Shown here piece after piece: positions 17,743 to 28,366 of a DNA stretch of 64,000 nucleotides. The position numbers and the translations under genes are program-made. Below the pieces are notes generated by a model that worked only from the letters and a program-made list of their open reading frames with translations, was not told the origin of the DNA and searched no databases. How positions within the stretch are numbered: position 1 is the stretch's first letter; every line of letters begins with the position of its first letter. Location of the stretch: positions 4,326,552 through 4,390,551 of the forward strand of contig JAOSJT010000001.1 in assembly GCA_027493955.1 (NCBI GenBank), in the 5' to 3' direction. The stretch is from Bacteroidia bacterium. GTDB taxonomy: Bacteria; Bacteroidota; Ignavibacteria; SZUA-365.

Positions 17743-18822
17743 ATGCGACGATCACTGCATCTTTTATTGTTCAGTATGCTGTTGCTTGCCTGTTCTTCCT
17801 GTCGTCACCATGCGGAAGACGCCCCCGGCAATACGGATAGTACCGTCGTACAGTCCGAGGTTCTTCCGCAGGATGAACAGGGGACGGCGGTGCGTCTCGA
17901 CGATCCGCTGGTGCTTACGTACCGGTTTACGAAAGGCGAGAGCTTCGCTTATCAGATCCGGAAGAAGGAAAGTCTGTCCATGTTCCGGGATTCGCTGCTC
18001 GATGAGAAGAATGATGTAACGATCACCCGCTGGTACACCTTCAAAGTGCTGGAATCGCATTCGCAGGGAGGGGGACGTTTGCTCGCCGAATGCGTCCGCG
18101 TTCTCTATGACGGCCAGTACAGCGGGCCGTCGGGCAAACGGGAAATGAAATACGATTCGCGCGAGAACAACGCGCCAAACACGGAGCGATTGCTGTCCGA
18201 ATTCAACGCCCCTGTAGGTCATCCCTTCGAGGTTGTGGTTGCACCCGATGGCCGCATCGCAGCCGTGGAGAAACTGGATGCGGTGATACGGAACTATATG
18301 AAAGAGGACTACGCCACCACCAAATCCGATCAGATCAAGGCGATCACGCAGGATTACGCCCAAACGGGGATAAAAAGCGTGCTGCAGCTCGTGTTTCAGA
18401 AATTGCATGACAAGCCGGTCGCGCAGGATTCCTCATGGGTCATCATCAATGCGCGGAAGCTCGGCTACCTGAGTTTGCGTGACGACGCGGTGTACACTTT
18501 TCATGGCATCACGGGCGCCGAACTTGGAAAACTTGCGCATATCGGCGTGCGACTCACCTCCACGTACACCGGGAATCCTTCCTTCGACACGGGACAGGGC
18601 TGGGCAACAATGAAGGATTTCGACATCGCCGGTGTTGGACGAACGTCCTTCAATCTGGACAAAGGTCGTGTCCATCGCCGCAGCATCTCGAATTCGGTCT
18701 TCGTCAATATGTTCGTGGAACCACCGGAGGAACTGAAGCGCCTTGCTCCGGACCAGGCACGTAACCATTGGTGGTCGCAAAAGGCCGTAACCGAAGACAA
18801 CATCGAGCCCTACCAGCCCTGA
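17743..18822 (+). CDS. Lipoprotein of unknown function
   Basis: A 359-aa protein with a lipoprotein signal (LLLFSMLLLACSSC; lipobox near LLAC). The mature part contains a Y-x-F-x-x-G-E-x-x-x-Y strand (LTYRFTKGESFAYQI) and a repeated beta pattern that resembles families described only as DUF6263-like; this assignment is weak. The acidic and polar linker after the Cys (EDAPGNTDSTVVQSE) is typical of surface lipoproteins. It lies 18 nt after namZ and 20 nt before the HisA-like gene. Confidence 0.75.
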   Translation: MRRSLHLLLFSMLLLACSSCRHHAEDAPGNTDSTVVQSEVLPQDEQGTAVRLDDPLVLTYRFTKGESFAYQIRKKESLSMFRDSLLDEKNDVTITRWYTFKVLESHSQGGGRLLAECVRVLYDGQYSGPSGKREMKYDSRENNAPNTERLLSEFNAPVGHPFEVVVAPDGRIAAVEKLDAVIRNYMKEDYATTKSDQIKAITQDYAQTGIKSVLQLVFQKLHDKPVAQDSSWVIINARKLGYLSLRDDAVYTFHGITGAELGKLAHIGVRLTSTYTGNPSFDTGQGWATMKDFDIAGVGRTSFNLDKGRVHRRSISNSVFVNMFVEPPEELKRLAPDQARNHWWSQKAVTEDNIEPYQP

Positions 18823-18841
18823 CGAAGCGGAGTACCACGGA

Positions 18842-19612
18842 ATGAAACGCATCGCGGACAGGACGCTCATCATCCCTACGATCCGGCTTCGGGATGGCCG
18901 CTGCTGCCAGGTGCCTGTCGGTGAACCGGGAACCGAGGCCGCCTATCCGTCGGATCCCGCGGAACAGGCGGTTCTGTGGCGCCACGAGAACATGAAGATG
19001 CTGCATGTCATCGCCGAAGAATCCGCGGAGTGTACTCTGGAACAGCAGGTGCCGTTGCTGCAGCGCATCATCAACGCAGTCGAAATCTCGATTCAGGTCG
19101 AAGCACAATTTATGAGCGATATGGACTTTGTGCTCCTTTTTGAGCAGACCGGCGCCTATCGCGCTGTTCTGGACGAGAACCTGTCCGCGAATTTGGACCG
19201 GGTAGCGCATTTGATCGGCCGCTTCGGTCCGCGGAAAATCGTACCGTCGCTTCGCATCCGGCACGAGGCGACGACGGCGGACAGGGGGCCGCAGGAGGAT
19301 GAAAGCGCCCTGCTACGGCAGGCCGAACAGCTCGCCGCCTGCGGTGTCGAACGTATCGTCATGGACGCGCGTCAAATTTCTTCTGGTCCCCCCATTCACA
19401 GTTTGCTTTCCCTCGTCGAACGAGCTAACTTGTCGGTTACGCTGAACGGTTCCGTTCGCGGTTTCCAGGATCTGAAGCTACTGTATCCACTTCGAGACAA
19501 GCGAATCGATTCCATTATTATGGAAAATGCGCTATATTCAAATGCTTTTCCGTGTCAGAAGATCTGGAGGCAGGCGGAACAGCAATTGGTCGTCCGGAAC
19601 GAACCACTCTAG
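18842..19612 (+). CDS. HisA-like TIM-barrel pseudoenzyme
   Basis: A 256-aa protein that aligns by eye along its whole length with HisA (ProFAR isomerase): LIIPTIRLRDG with IIPAIDLxDG, YPSDPAEQAVLWRHENMKML and the HV of LHVVD, the DLKLL segment near SSGGI, and SIIMENALYSNAF with VIVGKALYEG. The residues that matter are gone: the first catalytic Asp is Arg (TIRL), the VQVGGGIR phosphate loop is IQVEAQFM, the second Asp region reads VPSLRIR, and TDIxRDGTLxGxN reads MDARQISSGPP. It cannot be a working histidine-pathway isomerase. There is no his operon around it; it closes a run of envelope genes. The role is unknown. Confidence 0.72.
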   Translation: MKRIADRTLIIPTIRLRDGRCCQVPVGEPGTEAAYPSDPAEQAVLWRHENMKMLHVIAEESAECTLEQQVPLLQRIINAVEISIQVEAQFMSDMDFVLLFEQTGAYRAVLDENLSANLDRVAHLIGRFGPRKIVPSLRIRHEATTADRGPQEDESALLRQAEQLAACGVERIVMDARQISSGPPIHSLLSLVERANLSVTLNGSVRGFQDLKLLYPLRDKRIDSIIMENALYSNAFPCQKIWRQAEQQLVVRNEPL

Positions 19613-19671
19613 GCAGGTCACGGATGAAGCTCACAGCTATCATGGAAATTTGTCGCATACGACGGAATGCA

Positions 19672-19720
19672 TTGACATTCAAGCGATTTTTCGTATATTT
19701 CGCTGTGAAATATTTTCACA
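19672..19720 (+). promoter_or_regulatory. Sigma70-like promoter with inverted-repeat operator
   Basis: TTGACA (19672-19677), a 16-nt spacer and TATATT (19694-19699), then TGTGAAA-TAT-TTTCACA (19704-19720), placed at the expected transcription start. It lies about 150 nt ahead of the barrel gene and drives the surface operon. A related GTGAA-TATAT-TTCAC overlaps the -10 of the promoter at 31775. Such an operator position suggests repression. Confidence 0.7.
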
Positions 19721-19868
19721 ATAACTCCAATGTTTTCAACGACTTCCGGGCCCTTACCATCGCCGACGCCTCCTCCTCCGGGACAAAATCCCGCATGAAC
19801 CCGGATCCGACAGAAAAAATATCGACAAACTGGTTTCTTTACTTTGGTCATTGTTATCAGGTGTGCTT

Positions 19869-20657
19869 ATGAGATTAACCGTCCTGCGATCTTGTGTTTT
19901 GATCGCAAGCCTGCTGCTCGTGTCATCAATCGGGTTGGCACAGACCGTCTACAGCCCTGACGTCTCGCGCGTTTTCGTCAGTGGTTTCATGGGGTTGAAC
20001 CACAATACAAACATGGGTGATTTCAAGACGGACTGCGACTGTCTTTTCGAGGGCAGCTTCGGTCTCGGGAATGTCGGGGCCATTATCGGTGCCGACATCA
20101 CATACGCCTGGTCGCCGTCATGGGCCGTTATGGCCAAGGTGTATTACGACAACAAGCACACGCGCGAGTCCTATGAGCGCGAGATCTCTACCCCCATTGC
20201 CACCGGCCAGCAGGTCATCGTCAACGGTGTGAATTACGAGGAAATTGGAGATGTCAGTCTCTCGTATTTCACGGTCGGACTGTTCGGTCGCTGGCAGCCG
20301 CGCCTCGCGCGCTGGTATGTGTTCGCCGGGCCCACTGTCGGACTTGCGGTGGCGTCGCAGGTGCAACACAATCAGGAAATCGTCGATCCGGATCTCTCGT
20401 ATCGTGAATTGCTGGATACCAAGCGCCAGGTGTCCACTGGAGATTTCGACGGCACGCTTCGTCTCGAGGCGAGTGTCGGTTTCGGGTATGATTATATAAT
20501 TCGCCCGCGCTGGTACGTCAACCCTGAAATCAGGGTCGGCTACCCGTTGACAAAAATCACCGACACGATCAATGACCGCAACAAGAGTATTCCTATCGAT
20601 GACTGGAAAGTCATGTCGGTACAACTCTCTATCGGTCTGAAGTACGAAGCATTCTAA
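19869..20657 (+). CDS. Outer-membrane beta-barrel protein
   Basis: A 262-aa protein with signal peptide MRLTVLRSCVLIASLLLV and cleavage near GLAQ. The mature chain alternates aromatic-ended beta strands (VGAIIGADITYAWSP, WAVMAKVYYDN, YFTVGLFGRWQPRLARWYVF, YIIRPRWYVNPEIRVGYPL) and ends in a typical outer-membrane strand (VQLSIGLKYEAF, terminal Phe). It is OmpW/porin-like in size, or could be a PorP/SprF-like partner of the next gene; the family cannot be fixed. The ATG at 19869 follows AGGTG. It is the first gene of the surface operon, 34 nt before the PD40-OmpA gene. Confidence 0.8.
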   Translation: MRLTVLRSCVLIASLLLVSSIGLAQTVYSPDVSRVFVSGFMGLNHNTNMGDFKTDCDCLFEGSFGLGNVGAIIGADITYAWSPSWAVMAKVYYDNKHTRESYEREISTPIATGQQVIVNGVNYEEIGDVSLSYFTVGLFGRWQPRLARWYVFAGPTVGLAVASQVQHNQEIVDPDLSYRELLDTKRQVSTGDFDGTLRLEASVGFGYDYIIRPRWYVNPEIRVGYPLTKITDTINDRNKSIPIDDWKVMSVQLSIGLKYEAF

Positions 20658-20691
20658 TTCACGAACGTTCCACCTACCGGATACTGATTCC

Positions 20692-22308
20692 ATGCAACGA
20701 TTTGCTACTCTAACTCTTGTCGGTTTCGTCGTGTGCATCGCTTTGCTCGCCGGCTGCGCGGGAAGCGATCCGGCGGATATCGCCCTCGTCACGGGAGGCG
20801 TCGTCGAAAATCTCGGTGAGAACGTCAACTCCGCGTGGGACGATTACGCCCCGGCGGTCACCGCGAACGGGACACTGTTCTTCACCTCACGTCGGCCCAA
20901 TCCCCGCCGTCAGGACTTCATGGATGACGTCTACCGCGTCAACCATATCGAGAGAAACTGGGAAAAACCGGTCTATCTCTCCGAAGTGATCAATACGCCC
21001 GAATCACAGGGTGCGATCTCCATTTCACCCGACGGCCGTACGCTGTACCTCGCTCTCTGCCGCCAGCCCGACGGCTTCGGAAAATGTGACATTTACATTG
21101 CCGAGTGGAACGAGCGCGGCACCGAATGGTCAAAAGCCAGAAATCTCGACAATCCCGAAGGGAAGGACCTTACGCTTACCACCATCGTCGATAATTTCGA
21201 CAAGATCAATACCACGTACTGGGAATCGCAGCCGTCCATCTCCCCGGATGGCCGTACGTTGTACTTCGCGTCCGACAGGCCCGGCGGTTACGGCGGGACC
21301 GATCTCTGGATGTCGCAGAAGCAACTCGACGGAAGCTGGGGACGTCCGGTGAATCTTGGTCCGGATGTGAACACCAAAGGCGAGGAGCGCACACCTTCCA
21401 TCGCGTTTGACGGTCGCACGCTGTATTACGCATCCGATGGCTATCCCGATGGCGAGAATTCAAAAGCGGCAGGTGGTATGGATCTCTATGTCACGCGCGC
21501 GCAGGGGAGCCGTTGGTCGCGTCCCATGAATCTTGGCTATCCGATCAACTCCAAGAATGATGACGTCTTCATTTCGTCTACCCTTTCCGGCGATACGCTC
21601 TACTTCGCATCCAACCGTCCGGGTGGATACGGCGGCTTCGATCTGTATCTCCTGCTCGATCCGCCATTCCCGCCGGATGCCGTCGTCAATATCGTCGGCG
21701 TTGTCACCGACATTGAAACCAGCCGTCCGCTCGCATCCACCCCGATCACTATCGAGGATTATGGAACCGGCGAGATTGTGAACAGATTCCAGAGCCTCGA
21801 AAGCGGGCAGTTCCAGTTCATCGTTCCCGCCGGACGCGAGTATCGCATCAGCGCGGAACAGAAGGGCTATCTGTTCAAATCCGATGTCTTCGAAGTGCCA
21901 GAACTTACCGTGTATCGTCGCCTCGAGAAGAACATTGCTCTCGAACCGATACCGCCCATCGTCACGGTGCCGCCGAAAACAAACCTCACCGTGCTGTTCG
22001 ATTTCGATAAAGCCACATTACGTCCGGAATCCAAGCCGGAACTCGAACGTGCGATCCGCTTTATTCTCCAGAATCCCGGAAGACGCTTCGAAATCTCGGC
22101 GCACACGGATGCTCTCGGTACGGAAGAATACAACCTCGACCTCAGCGAACGCCGCGCGGCCGCCGTACGGAAATACCTCATCGGCAGCGGTGTACCCGAG
22201 GATATCATCGTTTCCAAGGGGTACGGCGAAGCGCAGCCGATCGATGATAACGAAACACCGCAGGGTCGCCAGCGCAACAGGCGTGTGGAACTCTCTGTCA
22301 TCGAGTAA
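20692..22308 (+). CDS. PD40 propeller-OmpA lipoprotein (PorE-like)
   Basis: A 538-aa lipoprotein (signal ends LLAGC). Residues about 45-325 hold PD40/WD40-like propeller blades (SISPDGRTLYLA, SISPDGRTLYFASDRPGGYGG, SIAFDGRTLYYASDG, TLYFASNRPGGYGGFDLYLL). A carboxypeptidase-regulatory-like beta domain is at about 335-405 (IVGVVTDIETSRPLASTPI). The OmpA C-terminal peptidoglycan-binding domain runs from about 420 to 538 (LTVLFDFDKATLRPESKPEL, HTDALGTEEYNLDLSERRA, YGEAQPIDDN, RQRNRRVEL). The order propeller, regulatory domain, OmpA matches PorE of the type IX system except that the TPR part is missing. Placed directly ahead of large sorting-domain proteins, it probably anchors or assists their secretion at the outer membrane. 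Confidence 0.88.
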   Translation: MQRFATLTLVGFVVCIALLAGCAGSDPADIALVTGGVVENLGENVNSAWDDYAPAVTANGTLFFTSRRPNPRRQDFMDDVYRVNHIERNWEKPVYLSEVINTPESQGAISISPDGRTLYLALCRQPDGFGKCDIYIAEWNERGTEWSKARNLDNPEGKDLTLTTIVDNFDKINTTYWESQPSISPDGRTLYFASDRPGGYGGTDLWMSQKQLDGSWGRPVNLGPDVNTKGEERTPSIAFDGRTLYYASDGYPDGENSKAAGGMDLYVTRAQGSRWSRPMNLGYPINSKNDDVFISSTLSGDTLYFASNRPGGYGGFDLYLLLDPPFPPDAVVNIVGVVTDIETSRPLASTPITIEDYGTGEIVNRFQSLESGQFQFIVPAGREYRISAEQKGYLFKSDVFEVPELTVYRRLEKNIALEPIPPIVTVPPKTNLTVLFDFDKATLRPESKPELERAIRFILQNPGRRFEISAHTDALGTEEYNLDLSERRAAAVRKYLIGSGVPEDIIVSKGYGEAQPIDDNETPQGRQRNRRVELSVIE

Positions 22309-22359
22309 TCTCGATTAGCCCGACAACAGTTTGATTCAGGTAGATACGGAGATAGAACT

Positions 22360-25300
22360 ATGAACCGTGCGTACTCATCCATTTTTGCCAGAGTCACCAT
22401 GCGGGTGCTCTTCGCGGCTGCGGCACTGCTCCTTTTCCTGCAGTCCGCCGAGGCGCAACCGCAGCTCACGTTCAAGCGCGTGACGGTGAACTGGCCGACG
22501 GTCGAGCTGTATTTTTCGGTCGGTTGCGACGGCAATCCGGCCTACAACATGACGAAACAGGATTTCCGTATCTACGAGAACGGCGTGGAAGTCAAGGACT
22601 TCACGCTGTGGTGTCCGGATCCGACGATACGCTGCGCGATTTCGGTTGCGCTGGTCTTCGACGCCTCCGGTTCCATGAGTGGTTCCGGAACAGCGGGCGC
22701 CAAACAGGCGGGCCACGCGTTCGTGGATCTTATGGACGGGGTGATTGACGAGGCGTCAGTGGTCTGGTTCACGTCGGTGGTGACGGTGTATCAACAGATG
22801 ACGACGAACAAGCCGATGCTGCATTCGGCGGTGGACGCGTTGCCGGCCAGCGGCGCGACGGCGGTGTGGGACGGTATCTACGCTGGTCTGATCGAGCTGA
22901 TCAACAACGGCGTCAACCAGTGCCGCGCGGTGATCGCGATGACGGACGGCGGCGACAATTCCTCGTCGCGCCAACCCGCGGAGATCATCGCGCTGGCGAA
23001 CCGTCACCGCATCCGCATATTCACCATCGGTCTGGGCTCGTCCATCAACAGCGTGGAGCTTGAGCTGATCGCGCAGCTGACGGGCGGCAAGTACTTCCAG
23101 ACGCCGAACGCGGGTCAGCTTGCGGCGATCTACACGGAGATTTCGACGATCATGTTCCAGGGCTTCCAGGAGTGCATCATCACGTACGAGCGGGAATGCG
23201 CGGACGGAAGCCTTCGGACGGTGGAGCTGCAGCTGCGGAACTTCTGCGGCGGAACGGACTCGAAGACGAAGACGTACCGCGCTCCGCTGGATTCGTCGAC
23301 GTTCAAGACGCTGTATATGGAGCTCGGCAAGGGCGAGGGCAAGGGCGGCACGGACATCAAGGTTCCGCTGATGCTGATCACGCCGATCGACGAAGATATG
23401 TTCTATCCATTCCAGTTCACGCTGGAGTTCGATCCCTCGTGCGTGCAGTTCAAGAGCGTGACGACGCCCCCGGGCTCGTTGATCGAAGGTCTTCCGATAT
23501 CGGTGACGCCGGTACCGACGGGCGCGCTGATACAGGTGACGGACCGGAAGCTGGTCAACGGGAGCGGTCTGCTGATGGAGTTTACGTTCAAGGCGTCGGA
23601 TCCCGCCGATACGACGTGCTGCGAGATACGGGGCGTGAACCCGAAATTCGAACAGGGGTGTTTCATCCCGATCATCAACCCCGGCGAGATCTGCGTGTAT
23701 CCGCGCAAGCCGGTGGTGAGCTGCGACATAGACGGCCCGAAGGAACTGGTGTGGATGCGTCCGATCAAGGACTACATGCCGAACCCGTTCTCGGTCAACG
23801 CTCGTTTCTACAACACGGGCGACAAGGAGGCGTTCAATACGCGCTTCAAGATCACGTACAACAGCGCGGACGTTCAGCTGATCACGCCGTTGACGGACGT
23901 TCAGGTGGGTTCGCCGAAGGACATCCCGTCGAACGGTTTCGCGGAGGTGACCTGGCAGCTTGCGGCCAAGCGTCGTTCGAACGAAGTGGAGACGGAGATC
24001 TGCATCACGGCGCTGTTCGACAATCATGAAGAAGTGGTCTGCTGCCTGAAGGTGAAGATTCCGCCGACGGAGCCGATACTCGAGTGCGCTCTGGACGCTC
24101 CTCCGATCGTAGCGGACAATATCAACCTGCGCTACGTGCCGATGCCGTTCCCGGTGACGGTGACGGTAACGAACGTGGGCGGCATGCGTACGGATTCGGT
24201 GTGGGCGACGATCAAGCTTCCGAAGGATCTCGAGCTTGCGGCGCCGGACATCCCGGACCGTCACACGAAGCGCGTGGTTCCGTCGCTGCTGTTCCCGAAT
24301 CAGAGCGGCAGCGCGACGTGGATGGTCAAACATCCGAACACGGACGTCGAGAAGAGCTACATCGTGGAGGTGTGGGTGAAGACGGCGAACGCGGATTCGT
24401 CGAAGTGCGAGATCACGATCGTGATCCCGCCGTTGGATTCGCCGATACTTTCGCCGCGGTGCTACGTTCCGAGCGAACTGGTATTCGACGAAAACCTCGA
24501 CACGTACGTCCCGAACCCGTTCACGGTGCGTCTGACCTGCGTGAACAACGGCAACACGGAGGCGTTTGACGTCGAGGGCACGATCATTCTTCCTCCGGAC
24601 CTGGTGCTCGATCCACCGACGCAGCCGGTGACGAAGATGTTCACGCCGTCGAACATGCTCAAGTATGTTCCGCCGGCACCCGCGCCGGAACTGACGTGGA
24701 CGGTGCGCTGGACGAAGCGGTACCGGTACAACGTGACGCCGCAGATCCGCTGGACGGTGACGGGCAAGAACTTCATGGGGGCGTACGTCTGGACTCGACG
24801 GAAGTGCGCTGCGCGATCCCGATCCCCGGTCTGATGCCGCTGTTCGGCTGCACGATCGAGATGCCGGATTCGCTTGCGCTCAACGCGTCGGAGACGGACG
24901 TCGAGCCGAACCCGTTCACGGTGCGGTACACGATCACGAACAAGAGCAAGCAGATCGGCCGTATCACGCGTCTGTTCATCAGCTTCCCGCCGGACGGTCT
25001 GTCGCTGGATCCGAGTTCGCCGAACCCGATGAACCAGACGATGAGTCTGGATCTGGACAAGGACGAGTTCCGGACGTTCGAGTGGATCATCAAGGTGCAG
25101 AACCGCATCACGCGTCGTCTGCCTCTGATCACGGTGATCGCCTTGGATGACGAAGGCAACGAGATCCGCTGCGAGCAGTATTTGCCGATCGCGAACCTGA
25201 AGACGGCGCTGATGTGCGACGTGCGGACGAGCGAGCCGGAGCTTCGGTACATTCCGGTGCTGACCGAGTACGAACCGAACCGTTTCGTGATCAGCGCGAC

Positions 25301-28252
25301 GCTGACGAACACGGGCGGGGCGAACCTCAACGACATCGTGGCGGAACTGGAGTGGACGGATCCGAGCGGCCAGGATCTGGTGGAGTTCGATCCGGATTAC
25401 GCGGACAACACGAACCCGAAGACGTGGGGCGTGCTGTTCCCGAGCCTGGGTCAGACGTTCACGTGGGGCTTCCGCCTGAAGAACAAGAACACGACGGACG
25501 TACCGCAGGTGCTGACGTTCAACATCAAGTACGGTTCGCGCGAGACGCCGTTCATCGCCGGAGGCTGCGAGGTTCCTGTGACGATCGAACCGGTTGTGGC
25601 TCCGAAGCTGATCTGCAGCCTGGGCGGTCCGGACACGGTGCGCTTCGTGGTGGACCGTTACGAGCCGACGCCGTTCGACATCGATGTGCATATCGAGAAC
25701 ATCGGCACGGGCGACGCGCGCGATGTGAAGGCGTACCTGCTGCAGGATACGCGGTTTACGATCGTCTCACCGACGATGCGTGCTCTCGGGACGCTTGCGG
25801 CGTTTTCGAGCACGGATCTGACGGGCGCGAACGGCTTCACGGTTCGTGTCAATCCGCGCGATGTTGACGGGTACGACACGGTGCGCGTGACGGTGGTTGC
25901 CGAGGGCGCGATGACCGAGTGCCTGCTTCCGATCTATGTCGAGCGCGAACTTCGTCCGCGCTTCGAGCTGGTGTGCACGTCGAGCGCGGTGTTGCGCTTC
26001 GACGATGTGCTCAACGATTACACGCCGAATCCATTCCCCGTGGAGACGCGGGTAAAGAACGTGGGCGACACGCGGGCGAAAGACTGCAAGTTGATCTTCG
26101 TCGGTCCTCCGCGCTTTATGCCGTATGACCAGGTGACGACGATCAGCCTGGGCGACATGGAAGTCAATGAAGAGCGCACGATCACGTGGCAGATGGTGCC
26201 GTGGCGTCGCGACGTGGGCGGCACGGAGACGCTGCTGTTCCAGGTGCACGGATCGGGTGGTCTGGGCAACCGGATCGTGGTCGAGCCGTGCGGTGTGGAC
26301 ATCTATGTACCGCCGGCACGCGCGGCGACGTATGCGTGCGACGTGACGGCGCAGTCGATATCGTTCGATCCGACGACGGGCGGGTATGTCCCCGATCCGT
26401 TCGAGGTGACGTCGACGGTGACGAACACGGGTCTTGCGGACGGTCTTGGCCTGTTCGCGGAGCTGACGGTGGAGAGCGGCCTGTATCTGACCTCGCCGGC
26501 GCGCGTGGACCTTTCCGGGACGCTGAGCCCGAGCGCGACGAGCGCTCCGGTGCGCTGGACGGTACGTCCGATCGCGCGTGCGACGGACGGGAACCTGAAG
26601 GCGACGGTGCGGTACACGGACCGCTTCGGGAACACGGCGTTGTGCGAGACGATGGTCTTCGTTCCCGCGGCACCGGAGCCGGGTCTTCTTCTGGGCTGCA
26701 CGTCGGATCTGGTGAAGCTGGAAGTGGATAAGCTTCGCGGCGAGTACGTGCAATCGACGTTCAATATCCGCGACGGTGGGCAACAACAGCGGCCGTTCGG
26801 TATTCGACGTGGAAGTGACGGCGATCTCGATGGACGCGGATCTGAAGATCTCGCCGTTGTCGCCGAATCCAGTGATCGTTGCTCCGCGTCTGGACCACAA
26901 CGCACCGACGGTGTCGGTGTCGTGGTCGGTGAACGTGGTTCCGCGCTCGAAGAGCGGTCCGATCCAGTGTTGTTCCGGTCACGGGCAAGGACGAGCAGGG
27001 CCGCTCGGTACCGACGCGCGAGTGTTCGGTGTGGATCGACGTTCCCGCGGTGGGCAGCCCCGATCTTCAGTGCGATATCATGACGTCGGTGACGACGCCG
27101 GATCCGAACGATGATCGGATGATCTCGTACAGCGAGTCTCTCGGCGACTATGAAGGCGAGAAGTCGGCGTTCGGCGACTACACGGTGTTCACGGTGAGCG
27201 CGACGATCCAGAATCGTGGCGAGGCGCAGGCGAACCGCGTCCGGGCGACGCTTCTGCTTCCGGAGTACATGGCCCTGGAGGCCGAAGAGAGCGCTCTGAA
27301 GAGCGTGACGCCGAACGACATCGGTCCCGGGAACGGGATAGCGACGGTGAGCTGGAAGGTTCGTCCGCTCGCGGTGGGCGAGGACAAGCCTTTGACGTTC
27401 GAGATCGTGACGACGTCGGAGAATCATCCGCCGGAGAAGTGCACGCATGACGTGACGCTTCAGGCGGCGCAGCGTCTTGTGACGCTCTCGCTTCCGGACG
27501 ACATGGTGGGCAGCTACGGCGAGAAGGTGACGGTACCGGTTCTGGTGGGTGAGACGCTGGGCCGCGATATCTTCGCCTACAAGCTGACGATCCGTTACAA
27601 TCCCTCTCAGATCCGCTTCCTGGACGCGACGAACGCGAACAGCCTGACGGCTCGCGGTTGGAACGGCCCGCAGGCGCGTGTTCTTGTCGAGCAGGGTGCG
27701 CCGGAAGGCAACCTTGTGCGTATCGAGGACCGTACGACGGGTCAGCCGTTGTCGACGAGCCGCACGGGGGCGCTGGTGTTCCTGCGCTTCGAGGTGGTGC
27801 ACAATCCGGAGCAGATCGATCTGGTGGCGCAGTCGCCACTGGAGTTCGTCTCGAACACGCTGACGGACGACAACCGCGATTTGTGGTCGTCGATGAACAG
27901 CGTCAAGGACGAAGAGCAGGGCGATGTGAAGCTGGTGCTGATCAACGGCGCGGTGACGGTGAGCGGCGACTGCGTGCTGCCGCTGACGACGGCGACGCGT
28001 CTGGAGCAGAACCGTCCGAATCCGTTCAACCCGACGACGGTGATCACGTACCGTCTGGGCGAGACGGGCGAATACACTCTGACGCTGTTCGACGCGCTGG
28101 GCCGGAAGGTGCGCGTGCTGGAGACGGGCGTGAAGGCCGCCGGGACGTACACGTACGTACTCGACGCCACGGGCCTGACCAGCGGCGTGTACCTCTACCG
28201 CCTCGACACACCGACCTACAGCGACACCAAGCGCATGATTCTCTCGCGCTAA
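22360..28252 (+). CDS. Giant vWA multi-module surface protein, copy A (frameshifted as sequenced)
   Basis: With the indels corrected it encodes 1964 aa. Order: signal peptide (ending QSAEAQ); vWA domain with MIDAS DASGSMSGS and MTDGGDNSS; a cohesin-like domain (GTDIKVPLMLITPI onward); ten Cys-led modules of about 100 aa, most carrying Y-x-P-x-P-F and N-x-G; a second cohesin-like domain (VTLSLPDDMV onward); and a type IX-like sorting tail (NRPNPFNPTTVITY, SGVYLYRLDTP). Breaks relative to copy B: two extra G near 24777-24781, loss of AC near 26769, loss of G in a CCAGG near 26968 and of T in a CCTGG near 26976. As read it falls into frames 22360-24834, to 27083, and from 27029. An exported adhesin or matrix protein is the best guess. 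GGAG precedes the ATG; the PD40-OmpA gene ends 51 nt upstream. Confidence 0.85.
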
Positions 28253-28289
28253 GACGCGCGGGGATTTCAACCGACCGTAGAATCAGAGC

Positions 28290-28313
28290 GGGAGGCGGCT
28301 GACACCGCCTCCC
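28290..28313 (+). terminator. Hairpin after copy A
   Basis: A 9-bp stem GGGAGGCGG-CTGACA-CCGCCTCCC, 38 nt past the stop. No T-run follows, so it may attenuate or protect the message between copy A and the 907-aa gene rather than end transcription. Confidence 0.4.
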
Positions 28314-28366
28314 CTCGCTACCGAAACCCCGACGGAAGTTGTACATTTTCTCAGGAAGCCGATACC

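Noticed and set aside
18842-19612. Functional hisA gene
   Set aside because: Catalytic and phosphate-binding residues are missing and no his genes are near.
24462-25691. Antisense frame of 409 codons across the first frameshift of copy A
   Set aside because: Artefact of codon monotony on the sense strand.
24777-26980. Programmed frameshifting in the vWA genes
   Set aside because: The indels are at different places in the two copies, include +2 and -2 changes, and have no slippery heptamers with conserved context.
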